Below, in pieces: positions 53,299-61,482 of a DNA stretch of 64,000 nt. Position 1 is the stretch's first letter; the number at the start of each line of letters is the position of its first letter. Position numbers and translations under genes: made by a program. A model generated the notes under the pieces. It was not told the origin of the DNA, did not search any database, and saw only the letters and a program-made list of their open reading frames with translations. The stretch is from Thermanaerosceptrum fracticalcis. GTDB taxonomy: Bacteria > Bacillota > Peptococcia > DRI-13. The stretch is from contig NZ_CP045798.1 in NCBI RefSeq assembly GCF_000746025.2, forward strand, positions 411,001 to 475,000, given 5' to 3'.

Positions 53299-53323
53299 AG
53301 TGGAGATTCTCTCCACTTTTTTC
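53299..53323 (+). terminator. terminator after pheT
   Basis: AGTGGAGA pairs with TCTCCACT around a 3-base loop, followed by TTTTTTC. Confidence 0.85.
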
Positions 53324-53402
53324 ATTTCTTTTTGTGCTTAAGCAGGACTTTCGCCATTATTCACGAAAAAGAGATAAGACTCTTCCTAGGAGGTCTAATA
53401 CC

Positions 53403-53669
53403 ATGAAATCAAAAGATAAGATCAATAAGGTGAATGTAAGAATCTTCGATGACGAATATGTCATCAAAGGTTCGGCAGATACCTACCACATCGAAAAGGT
53501 AGCCTCACTGGTTGATCAGAAAATGAGGCAGTTATGTCAAAAGAACCCCTACTTATCACCCAAAAAAGTAGCTGTCCTCACAGCTCTTAATATAGCTGAT
53601 GAACTTTATCGCCTGCGTGATGATTATGATGCCCTCATTAAATTGCTGGATGAAACTAAACAGAGTTAG
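53403..53669 (+). CDS. zapA: cell division protein ZapA
   Basis: The 88-residue protein has the ZapA pattern: a beta-hairpin with VNVRIFDDEYVIKGSADTYHIEKVASLVDQKM and a C-terminal coiled-coil region (VAVLTALNIADELYRLRDDYDALIKLLDE). ZapA bundles FtsZ filaments. The ATG at 53403 follows TAGGAGG; an upstream in-frame reading has no ribosome site. It lies before polX, the usual Firmicute order. Confidence 0.88.
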   Translation: MKSKDKINKVNVRIFDDEYVIKGSADTYHIEKVASLVDQKMRQLCQKNPYLSPKKVAVLTALNIADELYRLRDDYDALIKLLDETKQS

Positions 53670-53710
53670 GAATAAAAAAGGTTGGGCATAATGTCATTAG
53701 TACGTGATGG

Positions 53711-55384
53711 ATGGAGCGAAACCTGGTGACGAAAGATCAGATTGCGGATGTTCTGAGAGAAATAGGTGTCTATTTAGAACTAACGGAAGACAGTCCTTAC
53801 AAGGCCTTGGCTTATAAACGGGCAGCCCGGACCCTGCTCCACTGGCCCCACCGGAAGTTGCCAGAGGATTTGGGAGATATCCCCGGTATCGGGGAAAAAA
53901 TAGCCGGCACCATCCGGGAAATTCAGGAGAAGGGCGAATCTGAACAGCTGGATAGATTAAAAAAGAAGGTTCCTCCCCAGATCTTACCGCTCTTACGTTT
54001 GCCCGATATCGGGACAAAAGTCTTAAGGATTCTTATCAAAGAGGGATATACCGACATTGCGCAAGTTGTAGAGGGGGCAAGGAACAGGCAAATCAGGAAA
54101 TTACCCGGTTTAGGCGCAAAGACGGAAAAAGCCTTGCTAAAAGGTATTGAAATACTGGAAAAAGGTCTGGAAGTGATGCCCATAGCCCTGGCCTGGCCTT
54201 TGGCCCATGAACTTATTACCATATTGCAGGAATGGCCTGAAGTCAACAAAATTGCTCTGGCCGGTGAATTGCGCAGGGGTGTGGAACAGGTTAGAAGTAT
54301 AGACATTATCCTGAACCTTACTACTGATTCAGAAAGGCTGGTCCAAAGACTCCCTTCTTTAAATCTTTTTAAAGAAATCAAAGAACAGGATAAAGGAAAG
54401 GTTTTCTTTGAAACCCATTTCGGGGTCGATGTAAACTTATATACCGTGCCCGAGGAGGAATGGGGTTACTGGTTAGTCTACTTTACCGGGTCTGAGGTCC
54501 ATTTTCAAAGGCTCGAGAAACTACTTCCCCCAGAGAAGAAAGAGTTTAAACAGGAAAGGGAAGTATACCAGTCTGCAGGGCTCCCCTTTATCGACCCAGA
54601 GGTCAGGGAAACGGGAGAAGAAATATCCCGGGTGAAAGAAGAAGGGATAAGGCTAGTAAGTGACCAGGATATCAAGGGGGATTTGCACTGCCACTCCACC
54701 TGGAGTGATGGGGGCAGTGATATTGCAGAACTGGTAAGTATGGCCCAGCAAATGGGTTACGAATACCTGGTTATCACGGATCATTCCCAGTCCCTTAAGA
54801 TTGCGGGAGGCCTCTCCCAGGAAAGATTAATGGCGCAACGTGCTGAAATAGAAAAAATACGGGGCAGGTTAAACAATTTTACTTTACTGCACGGTGTGGA
54901 AGTGGATATCCTAAAGGATGGCAGACTGGACTATCCTGATGAAATACTGGCCGGTATGGATTTGGTCATTGCTTCTGTACACAGCCACTTCCGGCTAGAC
55001 CGTTATACTATGACGGAAAGGGTGAGCCTCGCTCTCAAAAACCCCCACGTGGATATATTGGCCCATCCTACCGGCCGGCTCATCGGGATGCGCCAGCCCT
55101 ATGAACTGGATGTGGAAGCAATCATCGATCTGGCTGCAGTAACCGGTACTTATCTGGAACTGAACAGCAGCCCCGACCGTTTAGACCTGAGTCCCCCTTA
55201 TCTGGAAATGGCTAAAGCCAGGGGCGTAAGGATTTGTATAAACACGGATGCCCATAATAAAGACAGGTTAAGGGACATAAACTTGGGCGTTAAAACTGCC
55301 CGCCGTGGCTGGCTCAGTCCTGAGGATATTGTCAATACTAGAACAAGTACTGATCTGCTAAAACTGCTGGAAAAAAGGCAATGA
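53711..55384 (+). CDS. polX: PolX family protein with altered polymerase active site
   Basis: The 557-residue protein has an N-terminal HhH region (IPGIGEKIAGTI, KLPGLGAKTEKALLKG), a pol-beta-like palm (RRGVEQVRSIDIIL, YFTGSEVHF), and a C-terminal PHP domain (from about 325) with intact metal-binding motifs DLHCHSTWSDG, ITDHSQS, HGVEVDIL, SVHSH, AHPTGR and NTDAHN. In family members the palm has DxD and a third Asp. Here the first Asp is Ser (RSID) and the third appears to be Asn (GVDVNLY). Nucleotide transfer is thus probably lost, while the PHP exonuclease or phosphatase remains. ZapA lies upstream and a NIF3-like gene overlaps the end. Confidence 0.87.
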   Translation: MERNLVTKDQIADVLREIGVYLELTEDSPYKALAYKRAARTLLHWPHRKLPEDLGDIPGIGEKIAGTIREIQEKGESEQLDRLKKKVPPQILPLLRLPDIGTKVLRILIKEGYTDIAQVVEGARNRQIRKLPGLGAKTEKALLKGIEILEKGLEVMPIALAWPLAHELITILQEWPEVNKIALAGELRRGVEQVRSIDIILNLTTDSERLVQRLPSLNLFKEIKEQDKGKVFFETHFGVDVNLYTVPEEEWGYWLVYFTGSEVHFQRLEKLLPPEKKEFKQEREVYQSAGLPFIDPEVRETGEEISRVKEEGIRLVSDQDIKGDLHCHSTWSDGGSDIAELVSMAQQMGYEYLVITDHSQSLKIAGGLSQERLMAQRAEIEKIRGRLNNFTLLHGVEVDILKDGRLDYPDEILAGMDLVIASVHSHFRLDRYTMTERVSLALKNPHVDILAHPTGRLIGMRQPYELDVEAIIDLAAVTGTYLELNSSPDRLDLSPPYLEMAKARGVRICINTDAHNKDRLRDINLGVKTARRGWLSPEDIVNTRTSTDLLKLLEKRQ

Positions 55385-55404
55385 ACTTTAAGGAGGGACT
55401 TTTC

Positions 55405-56355
55405 TTGAAAATCAGGGAGATTTATCAGTTCTTTGTAAAACGGGGGATCGAAAATGATCCCCGCTCTAAGGATGAGATTGAGAGAGAGCTGAAGCAGGCG
55501 GAGGAAACTTACAAAGAAACAAAAGAAACGGACAAGGAGTTCTTTGACCAGGAGAGGCTTACTAACCCCTACAGCGATACCCGTATTTTGTACGGGAACC
55601 CGGAACTGGAAGTAAAAAAAGTCCTGGTTGGTATTGATGTGGAAATTAGTGAAATTTTACTGGCTGATCGCCTCCGGGAGAGAGGGGAAAGCGTAGATTT
55701 AATCATTGCCCATCATCCCGAGGGTAAAGCCTTGGTAGCCCTGCATAAAGTAATGACCATGCAGGAAGATATCTTGGCTCACCTTGGTGTACCCGTTAAT
55801 ATAGCTGAAGGCTTGATGGGTTCTCGCATCAGTGAAGTGGAAAGAGGCCTTATGCCCTTAAATCATAACCGCAGCGTTGATGCGGCCAGGCTTTTGGGAA
55901 TTCCCTTCATGTGTGTGCATACCCCGGCGGATAATATGGTGAATACTTTCCTAACGAAGCTTTTTGAGGAAAAAAATCCCTGTACTTTAGGTGAAATCAT
56001 TAAGATTTTGCGGGAAATACCTGAGTATAAAGAAGCTGCAAAAATCGGTGCCGGCCCCAAGATCGTTGTAGGCAGTGAAAAGAAAAGGGCAGGGAAAATC
56101 TTTGTAGATATGACGGGTGGTACCGGGGGTTCTGAGGATGCCTATGCCAAATTGGCCGGTGCAGGTGTGGGCACCATCGTGGGGATGCATATCGGGGAGA
56201 AACACCGTAAAGAAGCAGAAAAAAATCATATTAACGTAATCATCGCCGGGCATATGGCCAGCGATTCCCTGGGGATGAACCTGTTACTTGACTCTCTTGC
56301 AGAACAAGGTGTCAGCATCCTGCCTTGCTCCGGCTTAATCAGGGTAAAAAGATAG
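55405..56355 (+). CDS. NIF3-like (DUF34) protein
   Basis: The 316-residue protein resembles the NIF3/DUF34 family, a proposed metal-dependent hydrolase group with unknown substrate. Family-like features include KVLVGIDVEISEILLADRL, IIAHHPEGKAL (His-His metal site), FMCVHTPADN and the late VIIAGHMASDSLGMN. A charged N-terminal extension of about 75 residues is present. A TTG start at 55405 is chosen because AAGGAGGG lies about 9 bases upstream; the ATG at 55381 would overlap the polX stop and lacks a ribosome site. Confidence 0.75.
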   Translation: MKIREIYQFFVKRGIENDPRSKDEIERELKQAEETYKETKETDKEFFDQERLTNPYSDTRILYGNPELEVKKVLVGIDVEISEILLADRLRERGESVDLIIAHHPEGKALVALHKVMTMQEDILAHLGVPVNIAEGLMGSRISEVERGLMPLNHNRSVDAARLLGIPFMCVHTPADNMVNTFLTKLFEEKNPCTLGEIIKILREIPEYKEAAKIGAGPKIVVGSEKKRAGKIFVDMTGGTGGSEDAYAKLAGAGVGTIVGMHIGEKHRKEAEKNHINVIIAGHMASDSLGMNLLLDSLAEQGVSILPCSGLIRVKR

Positions 56356-56422
56356 GAAGTTAACTATGGCTTTAGGCCTGCCGGCAAATACCTTTATAAT
56401 ATAATGATAATGTCAACAATTT

Positions 56423-56451
56423 AAACGCGGGAAGTTGCCCGCGTTTTTGTA
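56423..56451 (+). terminator. terminator after NIF3-like gene
   Basis: AAACGCGGG pairs with CCCGCGTTT around a 6-base loop, then TTTG follows. Confidence 0.85.
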
Positions 56452-56475
56452 CCTTAGTATCCGGGAGGTATTTTT

Positions 56476-59019
56476 ATGGTGCAAAAAGAAAGAATTGAGC
56501 TGCTGGCTCCTGTTGGTGGGCCCGAAGCTTTACGGGCCGCAGTGGAGAATGGCGCGGACGCTGTCTACCTGGGCGGGAAAATGTTCAGCGCCCGCCAGAG
56601 CGCACAAAATTTTGATCTGGAGGAACTGCGGGAAGCGGTAAAATATGCCCATTTACGTGGTGTTAAAGTATATATAGCCGTAAATACCCTGGTTGATAAC
56701 AGTGAATTTCCCGAACTCATAGATTATCTTTACGACCTATATACCATTCATGTCGATGCCGTTATCGTACAGGACCTGGGAGTGGCTTCGCTGATCAGAG
56801 CTGTACTGCCCGAGTTGGAACTCCATGCCAGTACACAAATGACTGTGCATAATGGGGCTGGGGTTAGATATTTAGAGGAATTGGGTATCCTCAGGGCTGT
56901 TTTGGCCCGGGAAGTCTCCCTGGAAAATATTGAGCTTATCGGCAAATCTACCAGTTTACCCCTGGAAGTCTTTGTTCATGGTGCCCTATGCGTAAGCTAT
57001 TCCGGACAGTGTTTAATGAGCAGTATGGTAGGGGGGAGAAGCGGGAACAGGGGCAAATGCGCCCAACCCTGCCGTTTGAAATATACCCTCGTGAATGGAA
57101 AAGGAGAAGAGATCAAAACAGCAGGGGAACACCTTCTCTCACCCAAGGACCTCAATATGATTGAACACCTGCCCCTTTTGCTAAAATCTGGAGTAGTATC
57201 TTTAAAAGTAGAGGGCAGGATGAAAAGACCGGAGTATGTGGCTACGGTGATAAGAAATTACCGGGAAGCCCTGGAGAATTTTTACCGGGAACCTGAAAGT
57301 TTTAAAGTAGGCATATCGTCCCTCAAGGAATTAACCCAGATCTTTAACAGAGATTTTACTACCGGCTATTACCTGGAAAAACCCGGTCCCCATTTAATGA
57401 GCTACCAGCGGCCCAATAACCGTGGACTAAGATTAGGCAGGGTTATGGGTTATAATCCAAAAACCCAGGAAGTAACAGTTTCTTTGGATGAACCGCTGAG
57501 GGTAGGGGACGGCTACGAAATCTGGATTACCAGGGGTGGGCGGATAGCCGGTGAAATAAGAACCTTGAAGCAAAATAACATGCCCGTTACACGGGCGGAA
57601 AAAGGGGAGGTTACTTTTCCTATCCAGGGTGGAGTACCGCGTACAGGGGACCGTATCTTTAAGACCGCGGATTTTGCTCTCCTCCAGAAGGCCCAGGAGA
57701 GTTTTGTATCGTCAGCGGGCGTTAGGAAAATTCCCCTTGATCTTTTTATTGAAGTTAAAATGGGCCGCAATGTGGTACTTAAAGCCCAGGATTATGACGG
57801 TCACAGTACGGAAGTCCAGGGAAATTATGTGGTGGAAAAGGCGCAGAAACACGCTACAAGTCGTGAGGATGTGTTTAAGCAGTTAGCCAGGCTGGGTAAT
57901 ACGGTTTTTACTTTAAGAACTCTGGAAATGGAACTGGATGAGGGGGTCATGGTACCCTTAAGTGAATTAAACAATTTAAGGCGGGAAGCTGTGGCAAACC
58001 TGGAAGAACGCCGCCTGGCGGGTTTCATAAAACCGGAAATTGCGAGAGAAGTCTATCAGGAGCGGGTTAGAGCCTTTCGGGAGAATTTGCCTCTACCACG
58101 CCCGGTCAGAGTAAAACCCAAATTATCTGTGCTGGTAGGGGATATGCCTTCCTTAAAGGCTGCCTTAAAAGCCGGAGCTGATATCATTTATCTAGGCGGA
58201 GAAGTTTTAAGGAGAAAAAAGGGTATTGGATTTGATTCCTTCAGAGATGCCGTCCGGGAATGCCGGGAACAGGGGGCCGAGGCTGTTATCCTGCTGCCGC
58301 GCATTTATCATGAGAAAGATTTAGATACCATAAAAAGATATTTTGCAAAGGGTCAGGAAGCAGGAGCCGATGCTTTTCTCGTCGGTAACTTAGGTACGCT
58401 GCAGCTGGCCCGGGAATTAGAAATCACCAGCATCCGGGGAGATTATACCCTAAACATCTTTAATGATTATACGATGAGAAACCTCATTGAGGCGGGAGTG
58501 GAGCAGGTTACCCTTTCTCCCGAATTAAGCCTCAAGCAGATAGAAAAGCTTCATTTCTTAGGCTTAATCAACCTGGAATTGATGGTGCATGGCTCCTTGC
58601 CCCTTATGCTCACGGAACATTGTCTGGTTGGTAATATCTTGGGGAAAGGACACCAGGAACGGGGGTGCCCTTATCCCTGTAAAAAAGAGGCCTATGGTTT
58701 AAAAGACCGGATGAACATGGTTTTTCCCATCGAAAGCGATGAGTTTTGCCGTATGCTCATTTACAACCCTAAGGTCCATAATCTTTTGGAACACCTGCCT
58801 CCCCTGATGGATTTGGGTATAAATATCCTGCGCATAGAGGGAAGAAGGGAAGAGGACTACTGGGTGAAAAAAGTGGTGAAGATCTACCGCGAGGAAATTG
58901 AAAGATGCTGGGAAGCGGGACCACGCTACCGGCCTGCGGAAAGAAACATGGCCGAGTTACAGGGATTATCCCCCGGGGGCTTTAACAAGGGCCACTTATA
59001 CAGGGGAGTTCTTGAATAA
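56476..59019 (+). CDS. peptidase U32 family protein, long form
   Basis: The 847-residue protein contains the U32 core in its first half (ELLAPVGGPEALRAAVENGADAVYLGG, residues 6-32; the signature with Cys residues in SYSGQCLMSSMVGGRSGNRGKCAQPCR). A central linker follows, and then a second, shorter U32-like TIM barrel (LSVLVGDMPSLKAALKAGADIIYLGG from about 555) with GCPYPCKKE cysteines. Some U32 proteins are rRNA hydroxylation factors (RlhA) that bind an iron-sulfur cluster rather than peptidases. The role here is inferred only from the family. GGGAGG precedes the ATG. Confidence 0.87.
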   Translation: MVQKERIELLAPVGGPEALRAAVENGADAVYLGGKMFSARQSAQNFDLEELREAVKYAHLRGVKVYIAVNTLVDNSEFPELIDYLYDLYTIHVDAVIVQDLGVASLIRAVLPELELHASTQMTVHNGAGVRYLEELGILRAVLAREVSLENIELIGKSTSLPLEVFVHGALCVSYSGQCLMSSMVGGRSGNRGKCAQPCRLKYTLVNGKGEEIKTAGEHLLSPKDLNMIEHLPLLLKSGVVSLKVEGRMKRPEYVATVIRNYREALENFYREPESFKVGISSLKELTQIFNRDFTTGYYLEKPGPHLMSYQRPNNRGLRLGRVMGYNPKTQEVTVSLDEPLRVGDGYEIWITRGGRIAGEIRTLKQNNMPVTRAEKGEVTFPIQGGVPRTGDRIFKTADFALLQKAQESFVSSAGVRKIPLDLFIEVKMGRNVVLKAQDYDGHSTEVQGNYVVEKAQKHATSREDVFKQLARLGNTVFTLRTLEMELDEGVMVPLSELNNLRREAVANLEERRLAGFIKPEIAREVYQERVRAFRENLPLPRPVRVKPKLSVLVGDMPSLKAALKAGADIIYLGGEVLRRKKGIGFDSFRDAVRECREQGAEAVILLPRIYHEKDLDTIKRYFAKGQEAGADAFLVGNLGTLQLARELEITSIRGDYTLNIFNDYTMRNLIEAGVEQVTLSPELSLKQIEKLHFLGLINLELMVHGSLPLMLTEHCLVGNILGKGHQERGCPYPCKKEAYGLKDRMNMVFPIESDEFCRMLIYNPKVHNLLEHLPPLMDLGINILRIEGRREEDYWVKKVVKIYREEIERCWEAGPRYRPAERNMAELQGLSPGGFNKGHLYRGVLE

Positions 59020-59087
59020 TCTCCCAATACTTTTTGGCCCCGCTATCTTATGTTATAATGGCGGGAGACAGGAAGGCGGGATAACAG

Positions 59088-61454
59088 GTGGAGCAAAAAG
59101 TATTAACGAAATTAGAGTTTCACAAGATTATTGATAGACTGGTCAACCATTGTGCATCCATACCCGGTAAAGAATTAGCGGGAGATTTAAAACCTTCGTG
59201 TGATATTGCTGAAGTAGAGCGTTGGCTGACGGAGACTACGGAGGCCAAAGAAGTATTACGGTACTATCCTAATTTTACACTGGGAGGAATAAGGGATATC
59301 CGCGGCAGTCTGCGTAAGGCCGCTATGGGCGGGGTCCTGGAACCGGAAGAATTTTTAGCCATTGGCGATACCATCCAGGCGGCCAAACGAATCAAAAGTT
59401 TTTTTACTGGTGACGGAAAAAAATATGCACATATAGCTGCTTATGGACAAAACCTTACCACCTTTCCTAAAATCGAGGAACAGATTAAAAAAGTTATCAC
59501 ACCTGAAGGTGAGGTCAATGATAATGCCTCCGAGGAACTGGCCAGGGTGAGAAGACAGCTGCGTTCTTTACAGGGAAGGGTAAGAGAAAAACTTGACGGG
59601 CTTGTCCGCTCTGCCGAGATGCAAAAATACCTGCAGGATCCCATTATTACCATTCGCAATGACCGTTATGTCATCCCGGTTAAACAGGAATACCGACAGC
59701 AGGTGCCCGGACTCATCCATGACCAGTCGGCCAGCGGCGCTACCTTATTTATCGAACCCATGGCCATAGTGGAAATAAACAATGAAATCCAGCGTTACGA
59801 AGCCATGGAAAGAGCGGAAGTCATCAGAATACTGCGGCATTTGACCAAACTGGTTGAACTGCAGCATGAGGAAATGACAGTGACCCTGGAAACTCTGGCT
59901 CTTATTGATTTTATTTTCGCTAAAGCCAAACTTAGCGCCGACCTTGACGGTGGTCAGCCCAGGATGAATAACAAGGGTTATGTAAATATCGTGCAGGGCA
60001 GACATCCCCTCGTTCAGGGTAAAGTGGTTCCCACCACGATTCACCTGGGGAAAGACTTTGATACCTTAGTGATCACCGGTCCTAATACGGGAGGGAAAAC
60101 GGTAACTTTAAAAACGGTAGGCCTGTTTATCTTAATGGCCCAGGCGGGTCTTCACGTCCCGGCCCAAGCAGGCACTGAACTGGCTGTTTTTGATCAGGTT
60201 TTTGCCGATATCGGGGATGAACAGAGTATCGAGCAATCCTTAAGTACTTTTTCCTCCCATATGACCAATATCATCCAGATCTTAGATAAGGTGGACGCCA
60301 ATACCCTTGTTTTACTGGATGAATTGGGTGCTGGTACTGACCCCACTGAGGGGGCGGCTTTGGCTATGGCTATTCTGGATTACCTTATTCACGTCGGAGC
60401 CAAGACTATTGCCACTACCCATTACAGTGAACTCAAATCTTTTGCCTACAATCATGAGCGGGTAGAAAATGCCAGCGTGGAGTTTAACGTGGAAACACTC
60501 CAGCCTACCTACCGCTTGTTAATTGGTGTTCCTGGTAAGAGTAATGCCTTTGAGATATCAAAGAGACTGGGCCTTAAACCGGAACTGGTAGAAAAAGCAC
60601 GCAGTTTTCTTTCCCATGAAGAAGTCCGGGTAGCCGATCTTATCGAAAACCTGGAAACAAACCAGCTTTTATCGGAAAAAGACCGCCAGGAAGCGGAAAA
60701 ATTAAAGAATCTTGCCAGAACCAAGCTGGAGACCCTGGAAAAACGGGAACAGGAATTTGTGGAAAAGGTGCGCCGTATTACCCAAAAGGCCCAGGAAGAG
60801 GCTTTAGAGATTATTACCAGGGCCCGCAAGGAAAGCGAAGCAATTCTCAAAGAGGTTCGGGAGATCCAGAAAAAAGCCCAAAACGGTTCACAACAGGAGA
60901 TTCTGGCTTTGCGTGATAGATTGCGGGAAGAGGAGGAGGCCGTACAGGATAAGCTTTATAAAGAGGCGGGGGAAGAAGAGCTGCCTGCCGGGGATTTGGA
61001 ACCCGGTGACACTGTAATTATTAAAAGACTGAATCAAAAGGCTGTAGTGTTAGCCAAACCCGACCATAATCATGAAGTTCTGGTGCAGGCAGGCATTATG
61101 AAATTGAATCTAAAATTGAGGGAACTGAGAAAAATTGATGAAGAACAAAAAGAACAAGTTCGCCACAAAACAGGAGCCGGGACAATTGCTGCTGCTAAAG
61201 CCATGGAGATAAAAAATGAACTCGACCTGCGGGGATTGACGGTGGACGAAGCCATCATCGAAACTGAAAAATATTTGGATGATGCCTATTTGGCGGGTCT
61301 GCCCCAGGCCTATATTATCCACGGAAAAGGTACCGGGGCTTTACGCAGTGCCGTCAGTGATCTGGTGAAAAAGCACAAGTTTGTCAAATCTGCCCGTACC
61401 GGTGGTTACCACGAAGGGGGACATGGGGTTACGGTGATAGAGTTTAAAAAATAA
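59088..61454 (+). CDS. mutS2: endonuclease MutS2
   Basis: The 788-residue protein lacks the mismatch-recognition domain of MutS. It has the clamp and lever helices, an ATPase with Walker A GPNTGGKTVT (about residue 333), FADIGDEQSIEQSLSTFSSHM, LLDELGAGTDPTEG (Walker B, about 413) and ATTHYSELK, then a long coiled coil and a C-terminal Smr nuclease domain (LDLRGLTVDEAI, HGKGTGALR). It acts on recombination intermediates or collided ribosomes in Firmicutes. The GTG start follows GGCGGGA. A TATAAT-like box lies at about 59052-59057. The gene ends at a bidirectional terminator shared with the convergent PBP gene. Confidence 0.94.
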   Translation: MEQKVLTKLEFHKIIDRLVNHCASIPGKELAGDLKPSCDIAEVERWLTETTEAKEVLRYYPNFTLGGIRDIRGSLRKAAMGGVLEPEEFLAIGDTIQAAKRIKSFFTGDGKKYAHIAAYGQNLTTFPKIEEQIKKVITPEGEVNDNASEELARVRRQLRSLQGRVREKLDGLVRSAEMQKYLQDPIITIRNDRYVIPVKQEYRQQVPGLIHDQSASGATLFIEPMAIVEINNEIQRYEAMERAEVIRILRHLTKLVELQHEEMTVTLETLALIDFIFAKAKLSADLDGGQPRMNNKGYVNIVQGRHPLVQGKVVPTTIHLGKDFDTLVITGPNTGGKTVTLKTVGLFILMAQAGLHVPAQAGTELAVFDQVFADIGDEQSIEQSLSTFSSHMTNIIQILDKVDANTLVLLDELGAGTDPTEGAALAMAILDYLIHVGAKTIATTHYSELKSFAYNHERVENASVEFNVETLQPTYRLLIGVPGKSNAFEISKRLGLKPELVEKARSFLSHEEVRVADLIENLETNQLLSEKDRQEAEKLKNLARTKLETLEKREQEFVEKVRRITQKAQEEALEIITRARKESEAILKEVREIQKKAQNGSQQEILALRDRLREEEEAVQDKLYKEAGEEELPAGDLEPGDTVIIKRLNQKAVVLAKPDHNHEVLVQAGIMKLNLKLRELRKIDEEQKEQVRHKTGAGTIAAAKAMEIKNELDLRGLTVDEAIIETEKYLDDAYLAGLPQAYIIHGKGTGALRSAVSDLVKKHKFVKSARTGGYHEGGHGVTVIEFKK

Positions 61455-61482
61455 GAGAGGCCGTGGAAATTGGCCTCTCTTA
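61454..61482. terminator. bidirectional terminator between mutS2 and PBP
   Basis: AGAGAGGCC pairs with GGCCTCTCT around a short loop, at the convergent ends of two genes. Confidence 0.8.
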
